From the NCBI RefSeq assembly GCF_001906925.1, contig NZ_MRWQ01000001.1, positions 248,001 to 312,000 of the forward strand: a stretch of 64,000 bases of DNA, in the 5' to 3' direction. Of this stretch, positions 51,207 through 61,619 are shown piece after piece (positions within the stretch are counted from its first letter, which is position 1; every line of letters starts with the position of its first letter). This DNA comes from Domibacillus mangrovi (GTDB lineage: Bacteria > Bacillota > Bacilli > Bacillales > Domibacillaceae). Below the pieces are notes generated by a model that was given only the letters and a program-made list of their open reading frames with translations, was not told where the DNA came from and ran no database searches. The position numbers and the translations under genes are program-made.

Positions 51207-51226
51207 GTAAGAATGATTACGATTTA
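51207..51226 (-). promoter_or_regulatory. Zur operator upstream of znuC
   Basis: On the minus strand AAATCGTAAT-C-ATTCTTAC: the left half is a perfect AAATCGTAAT Zur half-site and the right half matches in part the inverted copy. It sits about 25 bases before the znuC start. Confidence 0.75.
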
Positions 51227-51294
51227 GTTGTAGTTTAGTATACATCATGAATATCACTAAGTAAACGAAGCCGTTGCAAGAAAGGAGAATGAGA

Positions 51295-51561
51295 ATGCAG
51301 CCTCTGCACGATCTCGTGAACAAACGAGTTCAAAATATTACAAAAAAAGAATTACTTGAACAAGCGGCAAAATTCAATGTGTCTGTGACAGATCAGCAGG
51401 CTCATGATTTTATTCACTGGCTGTCAACTCATAAAGTCGATTTATTTTCGGAACAAAAACGGACAGAGCTTCTTCAGACAGCTGAACGCATTCTCGGCAA
51501 GCGAGAAGCGGTGGCACTGGAAGAGATGCTCCGTCCTTATAAACACTTTCTTAAACTGTAA
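51295..51561 (+). CDS. DUF2624 family protein
   Basis: An 88-residue helical protein starting [21 protein letters not shown], matching DUF2624 (YqfT). Function unknown. AAAGGAG seven bases before the ATG at 51295 chooses this start over the TTG at 51274. Its 3' end overlaps the converging nfo gene by 11 bases. Confidence 0.85.
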   Translation: MQPLHDLVNKRVQNITKKELLEQAAKFNVSVTDQQAHDFIHWLSTHKVDLFSEQKRTELLQTAERILGKREAVALEEMLRPYKHFLKL

Positions 51562-52450
51562 TACTTGCCTGTACTTTTTCCCGCACACCTTCATCAAATG
51601 TTTTCGCTTTCAACATGGCGATTTCATGGAGGTATGGCGGTTTTTTCGTATTTTTATCTTCACCGATATATGGTGTTTCCAATATTTTCGGCACATTTCC
51701 AAGTTGTGGGTGATGGACAATATAGTTCAGCGCATTAAAACCGATATGACCGAAGCCGATATTTTCGTGACGGTCTTTCCCTGCGCCTCTCTCATTTTTG
51801 CTATCATTAATATGAAGTACTTTTAACCGATCTATGCCGACAATTCGATCAAATTGTTCGAGTACACCATCAAAATCTTCTTTTATGTCATACCCTGCAT
51901 CATGTGTATGACACGTGTCAAAGCAGACAGACAATTTATCGTTTTGCGGTACCATATTCATAATCATAGCAATTTCTTCAAAACTGCGGCCACATTCTGT
52001 TCCTTTGCCAGCCATCGTTTCAAGCGCAATCTGAATGGTTTGATCACTTGTTAGCACTTCGTTTAAACCTTCGGCGATTTTTTTTAAGCCTGCTTCTGTA
52101 CCCGCCCCAACGTGTGCACCGGGATGAAGGACAATTTGACTAGCACCAATCGCGGTCGAACGTTCAATTTCCATTCGTAGAAAATCAACACCCAGCTGGA
52201 ACGTTTCTGGCTTAATTGTATTACCAAGGTTAATAATGTATGGTGCATGAACAACGATTTCATCAATGCCATTTTGCTCCATATGGAGTCGGCCTGCTTC
52301 AATATTTAAGTCTTCAATACTTTTACGGCGTGTATTTTGTGGTGCACCTGTATAGACCATAAATGTACTTGCACCGTACGAAACGGCTTCTTCACTTGCA
52401 CCGAGCAGCATTTTTTTACCGCTCATTGAAACATGTGATCCGATTTTCAC
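51551..52450 (-). CDS. nfo: Deoxyribonuclease IV (AP endonuclease)
   Basis: A 299-residue TIM-barrel AP endonuclease that cuts 5' of abasic sites. The three zinc ligand sets appear in [28 protein letters not shown] and [28 protein letters not shown] starts at GTG 52450, eight bases after GGGAG; TTG 52456 is too close. Also called yqfS. Confidence 0.95.
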   Translation of the reverse strand: MKIGSHVSMSGKKMLLGASEEAVSYGASTFMVYTGAPQNTRRKSIEDLNIEAGRLHMEQNGIDEIVVHAPYIINLGNTIKPETFQLGVDFLRMEIERSTAIGASQIVLHPGAHVGAGTEAGLKKIAEGLNEVLTSDQTIQIALETMAGKGTECGRSFEEIAMIMNMVPQNDKLSVCFDTCHTHDAGYDIKEDFDGVLEQFDRIVGIDRLKVLHINDSKNERGAGKDRHENIGFGHIGFNALNYIVHHPQLGNVPKILETPYIGEDKNTKKPPYLHEIAMLKAKTFDEGVREKVQASITV

Positions 52451-52465
52451 TTTCAAAACTCCCTG

Positions 52466-53776
52466 TTACTTTTTTCTAGCGTCAATACGACGCTGGCGTT
52501 TTTGTTGTTTCGCCACTTCAAATTTCCGTTTTTTCTTATAACCCGGTTTTACTTTTTGAGGACGACTTGTAATGGCCCGCACTTTCGGATCAACCGTGTC
52601 GTCTTTTCTCTCGCGCTTTTTCCGACGGTTGCGGTCAGCCGTTTCGATAATCTCCTTATTTCGCACATCACCATGGCGGAAAATGATATCTCTTTGTTCA
52701 AGTCTAGCTATTGAATCTTCATCAGATGGTGCATATACCGTTGCGCAAATACCAGATGCTCCAGCACGCGCTGTCCGGCCAGCACGATGAATATAAAAGT
52801 CAAGATCTGATGGCAGCTCGTAATTAATGACGTGGCTGACACCTTCAATATCAATTCCACGTGCAGCAAGATCTGTCGCCACAATGTATTGATATTCTAA
52901 ATCGTGTATTTGCTTCATCATTTTTTTTCGTTCACGCGGTGGCAAGTCACCATGTATACGGCCGGTCTTCAATCCTTTTTCTAAAAGCTTATTTGCTACT
53001 TCATCCGCTTTTTGTTTCGTGTTTGTAAACACAACCGCTAAATATGGATTAAATGCTACTAACAAATCATGAACGACGTCCACCTTGTCACGGCTTTTAA
53101 CTGGAATTAATAAATGATCGAGATTAGCAGCTGAAAGACGCTTCGGTTCAATGTGCACATATTCTGGGTTTTCCATATATTTCTTTAAAAAAGGTTTTAA
53201 TTTTTCCGGAATTGTCGCTGAGAAAACAAACATGCCCAGTTTTTCTGGCATACTTGATGCAATCCGATCGACGTCATTAATGAAGCCCATATCAAGCATC
53301 AAATCAGCTTCATCCACTACAAATATGTCCGCTTTATGAACAGAAATTGCATTATCCCCAATTAAATCTGCCATACGGCTCGGTGTTCCGACCATTATAT
53401 GCGGAGGTATTTTTAAACGCTCAACGTCACGCTTTTTATCCGTACCACCAACAAAATGGCGTACCACGATATCTTCATCCGACTCTTTCGCGATTTTTTG
53501 AAATGCTTGATAAATTTGTGTTGCAAGTTCCCGTGTCGGTGCTGTAATCACAGCTTGTACTTCTTTTTTATTTACATCAATCCGGTTTAAAATAGGGATT
53601 ACGTATGAATGAGTTTTCCCCGTTCCAGTCTGCGATTGACCGATTGCACTTTCCCCTTTTAAAATAAGCGGAATTATATTGCGTTGAATCGGGGTCGGTT
53701 CTGCAAAACGAAGTGCCTCAATTCCTTTATAAATAAACGGTTTTAATCCGTATTGCTCAAATGTTTGATTTGCCAA
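52466..53776 (-). CDS. cshB: DEAD-box RNA helicase CshB
   Basis: A 436-residue RNA helicase. Motifs include Q (GLKPFIYKGIEALRFAEPTPIQ), I (GQSQTGTGKTHSY), II (VVDEADLMLD), III (SATIP), and VI (YIHRAGRTARAGA). The C-terminus is strongly basic (about 380-436), suited to RNA binding. The TTG at 53776 with GGAG gives 436 residues, like B. subtilis CshB (YqfR, 438). Confidence 0.93.
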   Translation of the reverse strand: MANQTFEQYGLKPFIYKGIEALRFAEPTPIQRNIIPLILKGESAIGQSQTGTGKTHSYVIPILNRIDVNKKEVQAVITAPTRELATQIYQAFQKIAKESDEDIVVRHFVGGTDKKRDVERLKIPPHIMVGTPSRMADLIGDNAISVHKADIFVVDEADLMLDMGFINDVDRIASSMPEKLGMFVFSATIPEKLKPFLKKYMENPEYVHIEPKRLSAANLDHLLIPVKSRDKVDVVHDLLVAFNPYLAVVFTNTKQKADEVANKLLEKGLKTGRIHGDLPPRERKKMMKQIHDLEYQYIVATDLAARGIDIEGVSHVINYELPSDLDFYIHRAGRTARAGASGICATVYAPSDEDSIARLEQRDIIFRHGDVRNKEIIETADRNRRKKRERKDDTVDPKVRAITSRPQKVKPGYKKKRKFEVAKQQKRQRRIDARKK

Positions 53777-53916
53777 TGGGCTTCTCCACCCTTTCATGTT
53801 CGATAATTTATGCACGTTATGATGATATACTAAATGAGTCTATAAAGCAAAGGAAGCTTTACTCACCTCCCGTCCATTTATTGAATACGATAGAGAAAAA
53901 GGAAAGGGTGACAGTT

Positions 53917-54291
53917 TTGCTGTACCGACATGCTCCAAACATAGGCCGTCGTTTTTATTATCCACCGCCTCCCGCTTCACATATCCCACCCCCTATCCCA
54001 GCGGCTACCCCGACATCTATTCTGAAGTCAGGCAACTGGATGGAACAAGCTCGCCAGTTGATGGCAGCGGCCGAGCAAATGCGGCCCCTTATTGAACAAT
54101 ACGGACCGCTCGTAAAAAATTTACCATCCATGTGGAAACTGTATCGTGCCATGAATTCGACACCGGATGGGGGGGAAAGCAGTCCAGAGTCTCCAGAGTC
54201 TCCAGAGCCTTCAGAGCGTTTGAGACCGGTCAAAAAAGAGCCGCTCAAAACATCTGAATCAACACCATGGTTTCCGGGACGAATTAGTTGA
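53917..54291 (+). CDS. yqfQ: YqfQ family protein (VrrA-like)
   Basis: A 124-residue protein with a Pro/Tyr-rich start (FYYPPPP, HIPPPIP), a conserved helical core [25 protein letters not shown] at about 55-80, and a low-complexity Ser-Pro-Glu tail encoded by tandem 9-base repeats. Homologous to YqfQ, called VrrA in B. anthracis where its gene holds a variable repeat. Likely start TTG at 53917 with GGAAAGG nine bases upstream. Function unknown. Confidence 0.8.
   Translation: MLYRHAPNIGRRFYYPPPPASHIPPPIPAATPTSILKSGNWMEQARQLMAAAEQMRPLIEQYGPLVKNLPSMWKLYRAMNSTPDGGESSPESPESPEPSERLRPVKKEPLKTSESTPWFPGRIS
54184..54210 (+). repeat. Tandem 9-base repeat in yqfQ
   Basis: Three copies of CCAGAGTCT-type units (the third reads CCAGAGCCT), then a degenerate one, coding for S-P-E repeats. 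A short coding minisatellite. Confidence 0.85.
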
Positions 54292-54296
54292 TTACT

Positions 54297-54324
54297 TTGT
54301 TTTCATGTCTTCCTCCTTTATAAT
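54297..54324 (+). promoter_or_regulatory. Candidate SigA promoter for ispH
   Basis: TTGTTT, 16 bases, TATAAT; 32 bases before the ispH start. Confidence 0.6.
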
Positions 54325-54355
54325 AGAGAAGAGAAGAATAAGGAGGACCTATTAC

Positions 54356-55312
54356 ATGAAAATTATTAAAATTTCACCACGCGGTTATTGTTACGGTGTC
54401 GTTGATGCGATGGTTATTGCCCGCAACGCCGCTCTCGATAAAACACTTCCACGCCCCATTTATATTCTTGGTATGATCGTCCATAACAAGCATGTCACTG
54501 ATGCATTTGAAGCAGATGGCATTATTACACTCGATGGGAAAAACCGAAGAGAAATTATTGAACAGGTCACAGAAGGAACCATTATTTATACCGCACATGG
54601 TGTATCACCGGAAGTGCGCGAAATCGCTCGTCAAAAAAACTTAACAACGATTGATGCGACATGCCCTGATGTCACAGTTACACATGATTTAATCCGCACA
54701 AAAAAAGCGGAAGGCTATCACATTATTTACATCGGCAAAAAAGGACATCCTGAACCCGAAGGCGCTGTCGGTGTTGCACCAGAAATTGTTCATCTTGTGG
54801 AAAATAAAGCAGATGTCGATGCGCTTGCCATTGACTGCGATAAAATTATCATCACGAATCAGACGACGATGAGTCAATGGGATGTAATGGATATTATGGA
54901 AGCAATCCAAGCCAAATATCCGCACGCCGATATGCATAAAGAAATTTGCTTGGCAACTCAAGTAAGACAGGAAGCGGTAGCCGAGCAAGCTGGTGAAGCA
55001 GATGTACTGATCGTCGTCGGTGACCCAAAAAGCAACAACTCAAACCGTCTCGCACAAGTGTCAATTGAAATTGCTGGCACAACCGCCTATCGCGTATCCG
55101 ATGTATCTGAAATCAAAATTGACTGGCTGAAAGACGCCAAAATCGTTGCAGTGACAGCCGGTGCTTCTACACCGACACCAATCGTTAAAGAAGTGATTCA
55201 ATTTTTAGAAGCATTTGAGCCAGAAGACGAATCAACATGGGTACGCGAACAAAAAGTACCGCTAAGTAAAATTTTACCGAAAGTAAAAAAGTCTACTTTA
55301 ACATCACGTTAA
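54356..55312 (+). CDS. ispH: 4-hydroxy-3-methylbut-2-enyl diphosphate reductase
   Basis: A 318-residue iron-sulfur enzyme, last step of the MEP pathway, giving IPP and DMAPP. The three cluster cysteines are in GYCYGVVDA (Cys13 region), DATCPDVT and EICLATQ. The [11 protein letters not shown] motif binds diphosphate. AAGGAGG before ATG 54356; the open frame upstream is not used. With ispG and ispA in the window it covers much of isoprenoid supply. Confidence 0.96.
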   Translation: MKIIKISPRGYCYGVVDAMVIARNAALDKTLPRPIYILGMIVHNKHVTDAFEADGIITLDGKNRREIIEQVTEGTIIYTAHGVSPEVREIARQKNLTTIDATCPDVTVTHDLIRTKKAEGYHIIYIGKKGHPEPEGAVGVAPEIVHLVENKADVDALAIDCDKIIITNQTTMSQWDVMDIMEAIQAKYPHADMHKEICLATQVRQEAVAEQAGEADVLIVVGDPKSNNSNRLAQVSIEIAGTTAYRVSDVSEIKIDWLKDAKIVAVTAGASTPTPIVKEVIQFLEAFEPEDESTWVREQKVPLSKILPKVKKSTLTSR

Positions 55313-55346
55313 AAAAGCAGATCCGAACGATCGGATCTGCTTTTTT
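55311..55346. terminator. Bidirectional terminator between ispH and the Nif3-like gene
   Basis: AAAAAAGCAGATCCGA and TCGGATCTGCTTTTTT with a four-base loop: a 16-pair stem flanked by A and T runs for the converging genes. Confidence 0.93.
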
Positions 55347-55347
55347 C

Positions 55348-56466
55348 TTATACAAATTGAAACGGGTCTGTCGGTATCGTTGACGAAATAAACGTTACAT
55401 CATACTTTTGCTGTGCCGCTTTTTCTTTTAATACAACAACTGTTCCGTTTTTCATAATTTTTTCTACATTGTGCCCTGGATCTACAACGGCCAACCCTTC
55501 TGCATCGGCATCATGCGCTGTATGATAATAGAAGTCCCCCGTTACATACACATCTGCTCCACGCCTTTTTGCATCTTGCCAGTATTTATTCCCATCGCCG
55601 CCAAGGACTGCCACTTTTTGAACAGAACGAGTCAAATCACCAACAACACGTACACCGCCAGATTCCAATTTTTCTTTCGTGTGATGGGCAAATTGTTCAA
55701 GTGTCATCGCTTCCGGCAAATAGCCAATACGGCCGAGGCCGAGCAATTCACCTTTATTATGGAGCGGGTATAGATCATAGGCCACCTCTTCATACGGATG
55801 CGCTTTAAACATTGCCGCCAACACTTTTTTCTCCTTACGGACTGGATAAATTGTTTCAATCCGCTCCTCTGAAACCAATTCTATCTGGCCTAATTCACCA
55901 ATAAACGGTGTCGCCTCTTCTTCAGCCCGAAAACGACCGGTGCCGCTTTGTGAAAAAGAGCAATGACTATAGTTACCAATAAATCCAGCACCTGATGCAC
56001 CGAGCGCCTCACGCATTGATTTGGCATGATCACCTGGTACAAATACGACAAGCTTGCGCAGTTCTTCCCTATACGTCGGCACTAGGATATCTGTATTTTC
56101 TAAACCAAGCGCATTGGCCAGCATATCGTTCACTCCGCCCGCTGCAACATCAAGATTCGTGTGTGCAGCATAGACAGCAATATCATGTTTAATGAGCTTT
56201 TCAAGTAACCGACCTGCTGGCTGATCCGTTACCACTGCGCCAAGGGGCCGGTAAATGATCGGGTGATGTGCAATAATTAAATCGATCTTTTCTTCAATCG
56301 CTTCATCTACGACACTTTCGAGAACGTCAAGCGCAATCATCACTCGTTTACATAATTTATTAAGTCGGCCGACCTGCAAACCGACTTTATCACCATCCAC
56401 TGCATAGGATTTCGGCGAAAATTGTTCAAACAGCTGAATAACCTCATGACCGTTCGGTGTTTTCAT
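55348..56466 (-). CDS. yqfO: Nif3-like dinuclear metal center protein YqfO
   Basis: A 372-residue protein with the split Nif3 domain: residues about 1-130 (DLIIAHHPIIYRPLG, YAAHTNLDVAAGGVND) and 250-372 (VAVLGGDGNKYW, DPGHNVEKIM) with metal-binding His and Asp residues. The middle (about 130-240, VFVPGDHAKSMREALG, MFKAHPYEEVAYDLYPL) is a PII/CutA-like insertion, the longer bacillar form. Its start overlaps trmK by 23 bases. Probably a metal-dependent hydrolase; biological role unknown. Confidence 0.92.
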   Translation of the reverse strand: MKTPNGHEVIQLFEQFSPKSYAVDGDKVGLQVGRLNKLCKRVMIALDVLESVVDEAIEEKIDLIIAHHPIIYRPLGAVVTDQPAGRLLEKLIKHDIAVYAAHTNLDVAAGGVNDMLANALGLENTDILVPTYREELRKLVVFVPGDHAKSMREALGASGAGFIGNYSHCSFSQSGTGRFRAEEEATPFIGELGQIELVSEERIETIYPVRKEKKVLAAMFKAHPYEEVAYDLYPLHNKGELLGLGRIGYLPEAMTLEQFAHHTKEKLESGGVRVVGDLTRSVQKVAVLGGDGNKYWQDAKRRGADVYVTGDFYYHTAHDADAEGLAVVDPGHNVEKIMKNGTVVVLKEKAAQQKYDVTFISSTIPTDPFQFV

Positions 56467-57160
56467 TGCTCATCACATCCTTTATCCATTGCCGTTTTTG
56501 AATCATTTCCTGTTTCTTGCGAGCAGCACCTTCACTGTCTTTTGCACCCGATAGCTGTGCCAGTACTTGGTCAATTTGAGTAAGTTCACGCTGCCACTTC
56601 AGCCGGAACGCTTCGTTCTGGCTATTCATTAAATGCGGACCAAAGTATCGTTCTTTTTCTGTCAGCTTTTTCCCTGTTCCTAAAACGCTGCTAATCACCT
56701 CGTACACCTGGCCATCTTCTTCTAGAATGGCTTCATCTTCAATGACCCAGCCATTTGAATCAAGCCATGTCCGGACTGAATGAGCGGCGATATTCGGCTG
56801 AAGCACAAGCTTTTTAACACCCCTCAGTTTGTCAGCACCTGCTTTTAAAATAGAAGAAATGAGCGGACCGCCCATTCCGGCGATCGTAATACATTCCACC
56901 TCACCGGTTTCCAGTACAGCAAGTCCGCTTCCTTTTCGTACATCAATATACGCTGAAAGCCCTTCAGAGACTACCTGACGCTTTGCAGATTGAAAAGGAC
57001 CTTCTACTACTTCACCCGCTACGGCACGCGTGACGATGCCTTTCTTTACAGCATAGCACGGCAAATACGCATGATCTGATCCGATATCTGCAAATGTTTT
57101 GGCCGGATGGATAAATGATGCTACTATTTCTAATCTTTTTGATAATTGATTGCTGTTCAT
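56444..57160 (-). CDS. trmK: tRNA (adenine-22-N1)-methyltransferase TrmK
   Basis: A 238-residue SAM-dependent methyltransferase that makes m1A22 in tRNA. The SAM site FADIGSDHAYLPCYAV at about 25-40 and the catalytic-loop ITIAGMGGPLIS near 93 are present, followed by a helical C-terminal domain. The ATG at 57160 matches the B. subtilis start (MNSNQLSKRL like MNELKLSKRL); a GTG at 57172 is in frame. Coupled to the Nif3-like gene. Confidence 0.93.
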   Translation of the reverse strand: MNSNQLSKRLEIVASFIHPAKTFADIGSDHAYLPCYAVKKGIVTRAVAGEVVEGPFQSAKRQVVSEGLSAYIDVRKGSGLAVLETGEVECITIAGMGGPLISSILKAGADKLRGVKKLVLQPNIAAHSVRTWLDSNGWVIEDEAILEEDGQVYEVISSVLGTGKKLTEKERYFGPHLMNSQNEAFRLKWQRELTQIDQVLAQLSGAKDSEGAARKKQEMIQKRQWIKDVMSNENTERS

Positions 57161-57216
57161 CAGTAAGTTCACCGCTCTTTTTATTCATTCCTGTTTATTC
57201 TACCATATTCATGATG

Positions 57217-57254
57217 AAAAAGAGGTCTTCGCGGAATGCAAAGACCTCTTTTTT
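57217..57254 (-). terminator. Rho-independent terminator after cccA
   Basis: AAAGAGGTCTT and AAGACCTCTTT arms (57219-57229 and 57240-57250), ten-base loop; T-run of five on the minus strand. Confidence 0.9.
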
Positions 57255-57255
57255 A

Positions 57256-57630
57256 TTATTTAATTTCAGCTAACCATGCAGCCATTGCTTCCGCATTTTC
57301 AGCCGGAACAAGTCCTGCTGGCATTGCACCTTTACCGTTTACAAGGATGTCCTGAATTTCTTCCTGAGAAAGTTTTTCACCAACACCTACAAGAGAAGGT
57401 CCTACGCCGCCTTCATAGCTGCTGCCGTGACAACCGATACATGAAGACTGGTAATGACCTTCCGGATCGAATTCTCCACCTGCAGCTACGTCGCCTCCAC
57501 CTTCTTCAGCGTGCTTTTCTTCTTCCGCCACTTCTTTCGCATTGTCAATCCCATCTAATGACAAGAAGAACATCAAGCCGATACCGAATACCATAATCAG
57601 CCAAAATGGAATAATCGGATTACGTTTCAT
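57256..57630 (-). CDS. cccA: Membrane-anchored cytochrome c-550
   Basis: A 124-residue cytochrome with an N-terminal uncleaved membrane helix (about 6-24), an acidic linker and a heme domain. The heme-binding motif CIGCH is near residue 64-68 and the axial methionine is in KGAMPAG. It donates electrons outside the membrane to cytochrome oxidase. GGGAGGG precedes the ATG. Confidence 0.94.
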   Translation of the reverse strand: MKRNPIIPFWLIMVFGIGLMFFLSLDGIDNAKEVAEEEKHAEEGGGDVAAGGEFDPEGHYQSSCIGCHGSSYEGGVGPSLVGVGEKLSQEEIQDILVNGKGAMPAGLVPAENAEAMAAWLAEIK

Positions 57631-57759
57631 TTGTTTTCCCTCCCTTTATGTATGCATCATATTCAAAAAGTACAAACACCTATTATTTTACTTGAAAAAT
57701 GGGTTGGCGAAAAGGCTTATGATAAAGATTTTTTCTGACCGTTGCAAATTAGACACATT

Positions 57760-58284
57760 TTATCCCTTAAATACGAAATAAAGAATAACAACAAAGCCAA
57801 GTAAGGCAGAAATCGTAAAATAAATAAGCCGCAGCTTCATTCCTGTATACAGCCAGAGAAGACAATTCAAAAGCAATATACCATATAATGCAAGCGGATT
57901 TCCATCAAAGAAATAGGTGATCAGTTTCATTGAAAGAAGTAGAAGCATGACAGCTGCTCCTAAAAAAAATATTGGAACCAATATTTTTTTGCGTGAAAAG
58001 TACATAGCCAGTAGTAACAGAAATCCGACAAAACTTGTCAAAACTACTGTTTGCAAAATAAATGAAAATTCCGTAAAATGAAGGACATATATAGAAATTG
58101 GCAGAAGCACAATTGCCAACAACGAAGACATCCAGTGAATACGCTGTATTCTCGCTCGCCGACCTGGTTCTGTATAATCTTCACCTTGTGTGTACAATGC
58201 CAGCAAATAATCACAATAATGGGGTGGCAACATATTATTTTCTTTCCAAATTAATATCTCGTTAATTATAATTTCTTTTTTCAT
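57760..58284 (-). CDS. Membrane protein of unknown function
   Basis: A 174-residue protein: cytosolic N-terminus with MLPPHYCDYLLALYTQGE (about 18-35), which resembles the DUF-type segment at the start of some DUF2157-like proteins, then five to six membrane helices from about 52 to the end. Not recognised with confidence. The start at 58284 follows GAGGTG; a GTG at 58296 is possible. Lies between sigA and cccA, where B. subtilis has other genes. Confidence 0.75.
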   Translation of the reverse strand: MKKEIIINEILIWKENNMLPPHYCDYLLALYTQGEDYTEPGRRARIQRIHWMSSLLAIVLLPISIYVLHFTEFSFILQTVVLTSFVGFLLLLAMYFSRKKILVPIFFLGAAVMLLLLSMKLITYFFDGNPLALYGILLLNCLLWLYTGMKLRLIYFTISALLGFVVILYFVFKG

Positions 58285-58351
58285 TTTGAGACACACCTCA
58301 ATTTTAAATAATTCGTAACAAAAGAGGAATGTCCTTCTTTTTTTCTAAATA

Positions 58352-58382
58352 TATAAAATAAGCCGGGTGTGGGACCCCGGCT
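58352..58382 (-). terminator. Rho-independent terminator after sigA
   Basis: AGCCGGG (58361-58367) and CCCGGCT (58376-58382) with an eight-base loop; on the minus strand followed by TATTTTATAT. Confidence 0.75.
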
Positions 58383-58388
58383 GCTCAC

Positions 58389-59510
58389 TTATTCAAGGAA
58401 ATCTTTTAGCCGTTTACTACGGCTTGGATGGCGTAGTTTACGAAGTGCTTTTGCTTCAATCTGGCGAATTCGCTCGCGCGTAACACCAAATACTTTGCCG
58501 ACTTCTTCAAGTGTACGTGTACGTCCATCATCAAGACCGAAACGAAGACGAAGGACATTCTCTTCACGGTCTGTCAATGTGTCTAGAACATCTTCAAGCT
58601 GTTCTTTTAATAATTCATATGCTGCATGCTCAGATGGGGACGTTGCTTCCTGATCTTCAATAAAGTCGCCAAGATGTGAATCGTCTTCTTCACCAATTGG
58701 CGTTTCAAGTGATACCGGTTCCTGAGCAATTTTTAAAATTTCCCGGACCTTTTCTGGCGTTAGATCCATTTCTTCTGCAATTTCTTCCGGTACTGGTTCA
58801 CGGCCGAGATCTTGTAATAGCTGGCGCTGAACACGGATCAATTTATTAATCGTTTCTACCATATGAACGGGAATACGAATCGTCCGTGCTTGATCAGCAA
58901 TCGCACGTGTGATGGCTTGACGAATCCACCATGTTGCATACGTACTGAATTTAAACCCTTTACGATAATCAAATTTTTCAACGGCTTTAATTAACCCCAT
59001 GTTGCCTTCCTGAATCAAGTCAAGGAACAGCATGCCTCGGCCGACATAGCGTTTAGCAATACTGACAACAAGACGTAGATTTGCTTCTGCAAGACGGCGC
59101 TTCGCTTCCTCATCGCCTTCTTCAATACGGTGAGCAAGCTCAATTTCTTCCTGGGCAGATAACAAATCAACGCGGCCAATTTCCTTTAAGTACATGCGGA
59201 CCGGGTCATTAATTTTCACACCTGGCGGGACACTTAAATCATTTAAATCGAACTCTTCACTTTCTTTTTCAAGCTCTTGAATATTTGGATCGCTTTCGTT
59301 GCTATCCTCTTCAACAAGTTCGATTCCTTGTTCTGTTAGCGACTCGTAAAATTCATCAATTTGTCCGGAGTCTACTTCAAACGAGGCAAGTTTATCCGCC
59401 ACATAATTATATGTTAATTCACCGCGTTTTTTACCTGTTTCAATAATGAGTTCTTTTGCTTTATCAAGTGTTAATTCAGCTTCTTTGGAACTTGTTGACT
59501 TTTCAGTCAT
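58389..59510 (-). CDS. sigA: RNA polymerase primary sigma factor SigA
   Basis: A 373-residue sigma-70. Region 1.2 [16 protein letters not shown], region 2 [57 protein letters not shown]-type sequence near 150-200 (shown here only in part by its ends), region 3, and region 4.2 [28 protein letters not shown] precedes the ATG at 59510; the frame is open 11 codons further. Follows dnaG as in all bacilli. Confidence 0.97.
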   Translation of the reverse strand: MTEKSTSSKEAELTLDKAKELIIETGKKRGELTYNYVADKLASFEVDSGQIDEFYESLTEQGIELVEEDSNESDPNIQELEKESEEFDLNDLSVPPGVKINDPVRMYLKEIGRVDLLSAQEEIELAHRIEEGDEEAKRRLAEANLRLVVSIAKRYVGRGMLFLDLIQEGNMGLIKAVEKFDYRKGFKFSTYATWWIRQAITRAIADQARTIRIPVHMVETINKLIRVQRQLLQDLGREPVPEEIAEEMDLTPEKVREILKIAQEPVSLETPIGEEDDSHLGDFIEDQEATSPSEHAAYELLKEQLEDVLDTLTDREENVLRLRFGLDDGRTRTLEEVGKVFGVTRERIRQIEAKALRKLRHPSRSKRLKDFLE

Positions 59511-59545
59511 GAGTCCCCCTCCTTCCAACATCCTGGCCGTCACAT

Positions 59546-61363
59546 TTAACGGGAAAACAATTTTTCGAGTGCGATAATCTCACTCAAAATATGCGCAGCG
59601 CCTACATAATCATGTCTTTTTTCAGCTTCATCCCGCTCTTTTTTCTTCTCTTCAATCTCAAAACGGCGACGCTGTTTATTAATTTCTTTAACGTAATCCA
59701 TCAGTTCTTCTTCACTAGGCTCATCACTCACTGTCATCAAGCTGATGTCAACGGCTAGCCGGCGTAATTGATCATCAGGCAACACTGTCAAAAAAGAAGC
59801 TGTATCCGGCGCGTTTGCTTGTTCATAATAACCTAAAAGGTACGTGAAAAGTGCCTGGTGCTCGTCCATTGTAAACGGTTCTCCTTGAAGCATCGTCCGA
59901 ACGCGATCAGCAACGTCTGGACTTTTCAGCATATGGGCCAACAGCCGGCGTTCCGCTGTTTCATAACGCGGATATTGCTTCATTGGCCTTGCTTTCTGTA
60001 CGAGCATCTTTATTTTCTCGTCATCTTGATGTATCGGCCGTTCCGCTCTTTTTTTCAGAAAAAATGCTTTCTCCTGTTCCTGCAGTGCTTGAAGTGAAAG
60101 TGAAAACTCACCGGCTAGCCGGCGCAAATAATGATCGCGCTCTACTGCTTTTTTCAAACTGGCGATTTCAGCAAGCACATCTTCAATGTAACGAAACTTC
60201 TGCGATTCATCCCGCAAATTTTTCCCACGTTTCAAGTATTCCATTTTAAACGCCATTAATGTAAGCGATGCATCTTTTACATAAGCTGTAAATGATTCTG
60301 ATCCATTTCGTTTAATGAACTCATCCGGATCAAGACCGTCCGGAAGTAGCGTCACATTAACAGTTACACCATTCTTATCCAGCATTTGTGCTGCTTTAAA
60401 AGCCGCATTTACTCCGGCATTATCGCCGTCATAGCAAATAATGGCTTCTTCTGATGTTCGTTTTAACATTCGGATATGCTCTTCTGTAAGCGATGTACCC
60501 ATGACAGCAACAGATTGATCAAATCCGGCACGCACTGCGGCAATGACATCCGCAAATCCTTCGAATAGAATAAACTGTTTTTGCCGTTTAATCGCTGTTT
60601 TTGCCGCATGAAAATGATACAGAAGACGGCTTTTATGAAAAATCGCTGTTTCCGGCGAGTTTAAATACTTTGGCTGCGCGTCACCTATACTGCGGCCGGA
60701 AAAGCCTACTACATTGCCTTTTTCATCCTGAAGCGGAAACATGATCCGTCCACGAAATCGATCATAATAATGACCGGTTTCTTCATTTTTCAGCAAAAGC
60801 CCCGCCTGTTCCATACGCCCTGGATCAAAACCACGTTTTTGCAACACGTTCAGGCTAAATTCGTTCTGAGGCAGCGACCATCCAATTTGAAAGCGGTCAA
60901 TATCTTCATTTGTAAACCCGCGCTCATGCAAATAGTGAAGCGCCTCGCCACCTTCATCTGTATTCAATAAAAGATGACGATAAAATTTTGCCATAAGGGC
61001 ATGCGCTTCAAGAAAGTCTGCATACTCATTTAGCTTGAACGATTCACCGTTTTTTTCTGAAGCAGAAATGTCAAGCATTACACCCGCACGATCTGCAAGC
61101 CTAGCCGCAGCTTCCTGAAAAGGAATTTGATCCATTTCCATTAAAAAAGTAAATACGTTCCCCCCTGCACCACACCCGAAGCAATGATAAATCTGTTTTT
61201 CAGGTGAGACAGAAAAAGATGGAGAATTTTCTCCATGAAACGGACAAAGTCCCAAAAAATTGCGGCCCTGTTTTTTCAGCTGTACATAATCGCCAATTAT
61301 ATCGGCAATGTCAACTCCCTGTTTAATCTCTTGAATCGCTTCTTCAGAAATTCTTCCTGCCAT
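59546..61363 (-). CDS. dnaG: DNA primase
   Basis: A 605-residue primase that makes RNA primers at the replication fork. The CHC2 zinc domain has CPFHGE and HCFGCGAGG (residues about 40-65); the TOPRIM domain has [10 protein letters not shown] near 265 and [11 protein letters not shown] near 305; the C-terminal helicase-binding domain (about 440-605) interacts with DnaC/DnaB. ATG at 61363 after GGTGAT. The 244-base gap upstream probably holds the sigA operon promoter but I cannot place it with certainty. Confidence 0.96.
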   Translation of the reverse strand: MAGRISEEAIQEIKQGVDIADIIGDYVQLKKQGRNFLGLCPFHGENSPSFSVSPEKQIYHCFGCGAGGNVFTFLMEMDQIPFQEAAARLADRAGVMLDISASEKNGESFKLNEYADFLEAHALMAKFYRHLLLNTDEGGEALHYLHERGFTNEDIDRFQIGWSLPQNEFSLNVLQKRGFDPGRMEQAGLLLKNEETGHYYDRFRGRIMFPLQDEKGNVVGFSGRSIGDAQPKYLNSPETAIFHKSRLLYHFHAAKTAIKRQKQFILFEGFADVIAAVRAGFDQSVAVMGTSLTEEHIRMLKRTSEEAIICYDGDNAGVNAAFKAAQMLDKNGVTVNVTLLPDGLDPDEFIKRNGSESFTAYVKDASLTLMAFKMEYLKRGKNLRDESQKFRYIEDVLAEIASLKKAVERDHYLRRLAGEFSLSLQALQEQEKAFFLKKRAERPIHQDDEKIKMLVQKARPMKQYPRYETAERRLLAHMLKSPDVADRVRTMLQGEPFTMDEHQALFTYLLGYYEQANAPDTASFLTVLPDDQLRRLAVDISLMTVSDEPSEEELMDYVKEINKQRRRFEIEEKKKERDEAEKRHDYVGAAHILSEIIALEKLFSR

Positions 61364-61585
61364 GTGTTATCACCAGCTACAAAATCGTATTTTGTACTTA
61401 TTCTACACGCTTGTTTAGAATCCTTCTTTCAAACGAAAGTTCGTTTTAAAAAACACATTCCCGACAAAAATTATGCATATCGAAATGAAATTTACATCGT
61501 TAGTTTATTCCTTTGAACAGAGGTCTAAACCTGTTTCAATCACATTTTTATCACAATTCTTTATTATAGATCATTTTCATCAAAA

Positions 61586-61619
61586 TGAAAAGTACATAAT
61601 CGAGTGATTATGTACTTTT
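61586..61619 (-). terminator. Terminator hairpin overlapping the ppsR stop
   Basis: AAAAGTACATAATC and GATTATGTACTTTT arms with a four-base loop; the stop codon of ppsR lies inside the 5' arm and TTTTCATTTT follows on the minus strand. Confidence 0.85.

Noticed and set aside
61364-61607. A small gene upstream of dnaG
   Set aside because: A plus-strand frame covers part of it but has no ribosome site and overlaps dnaG antisense.
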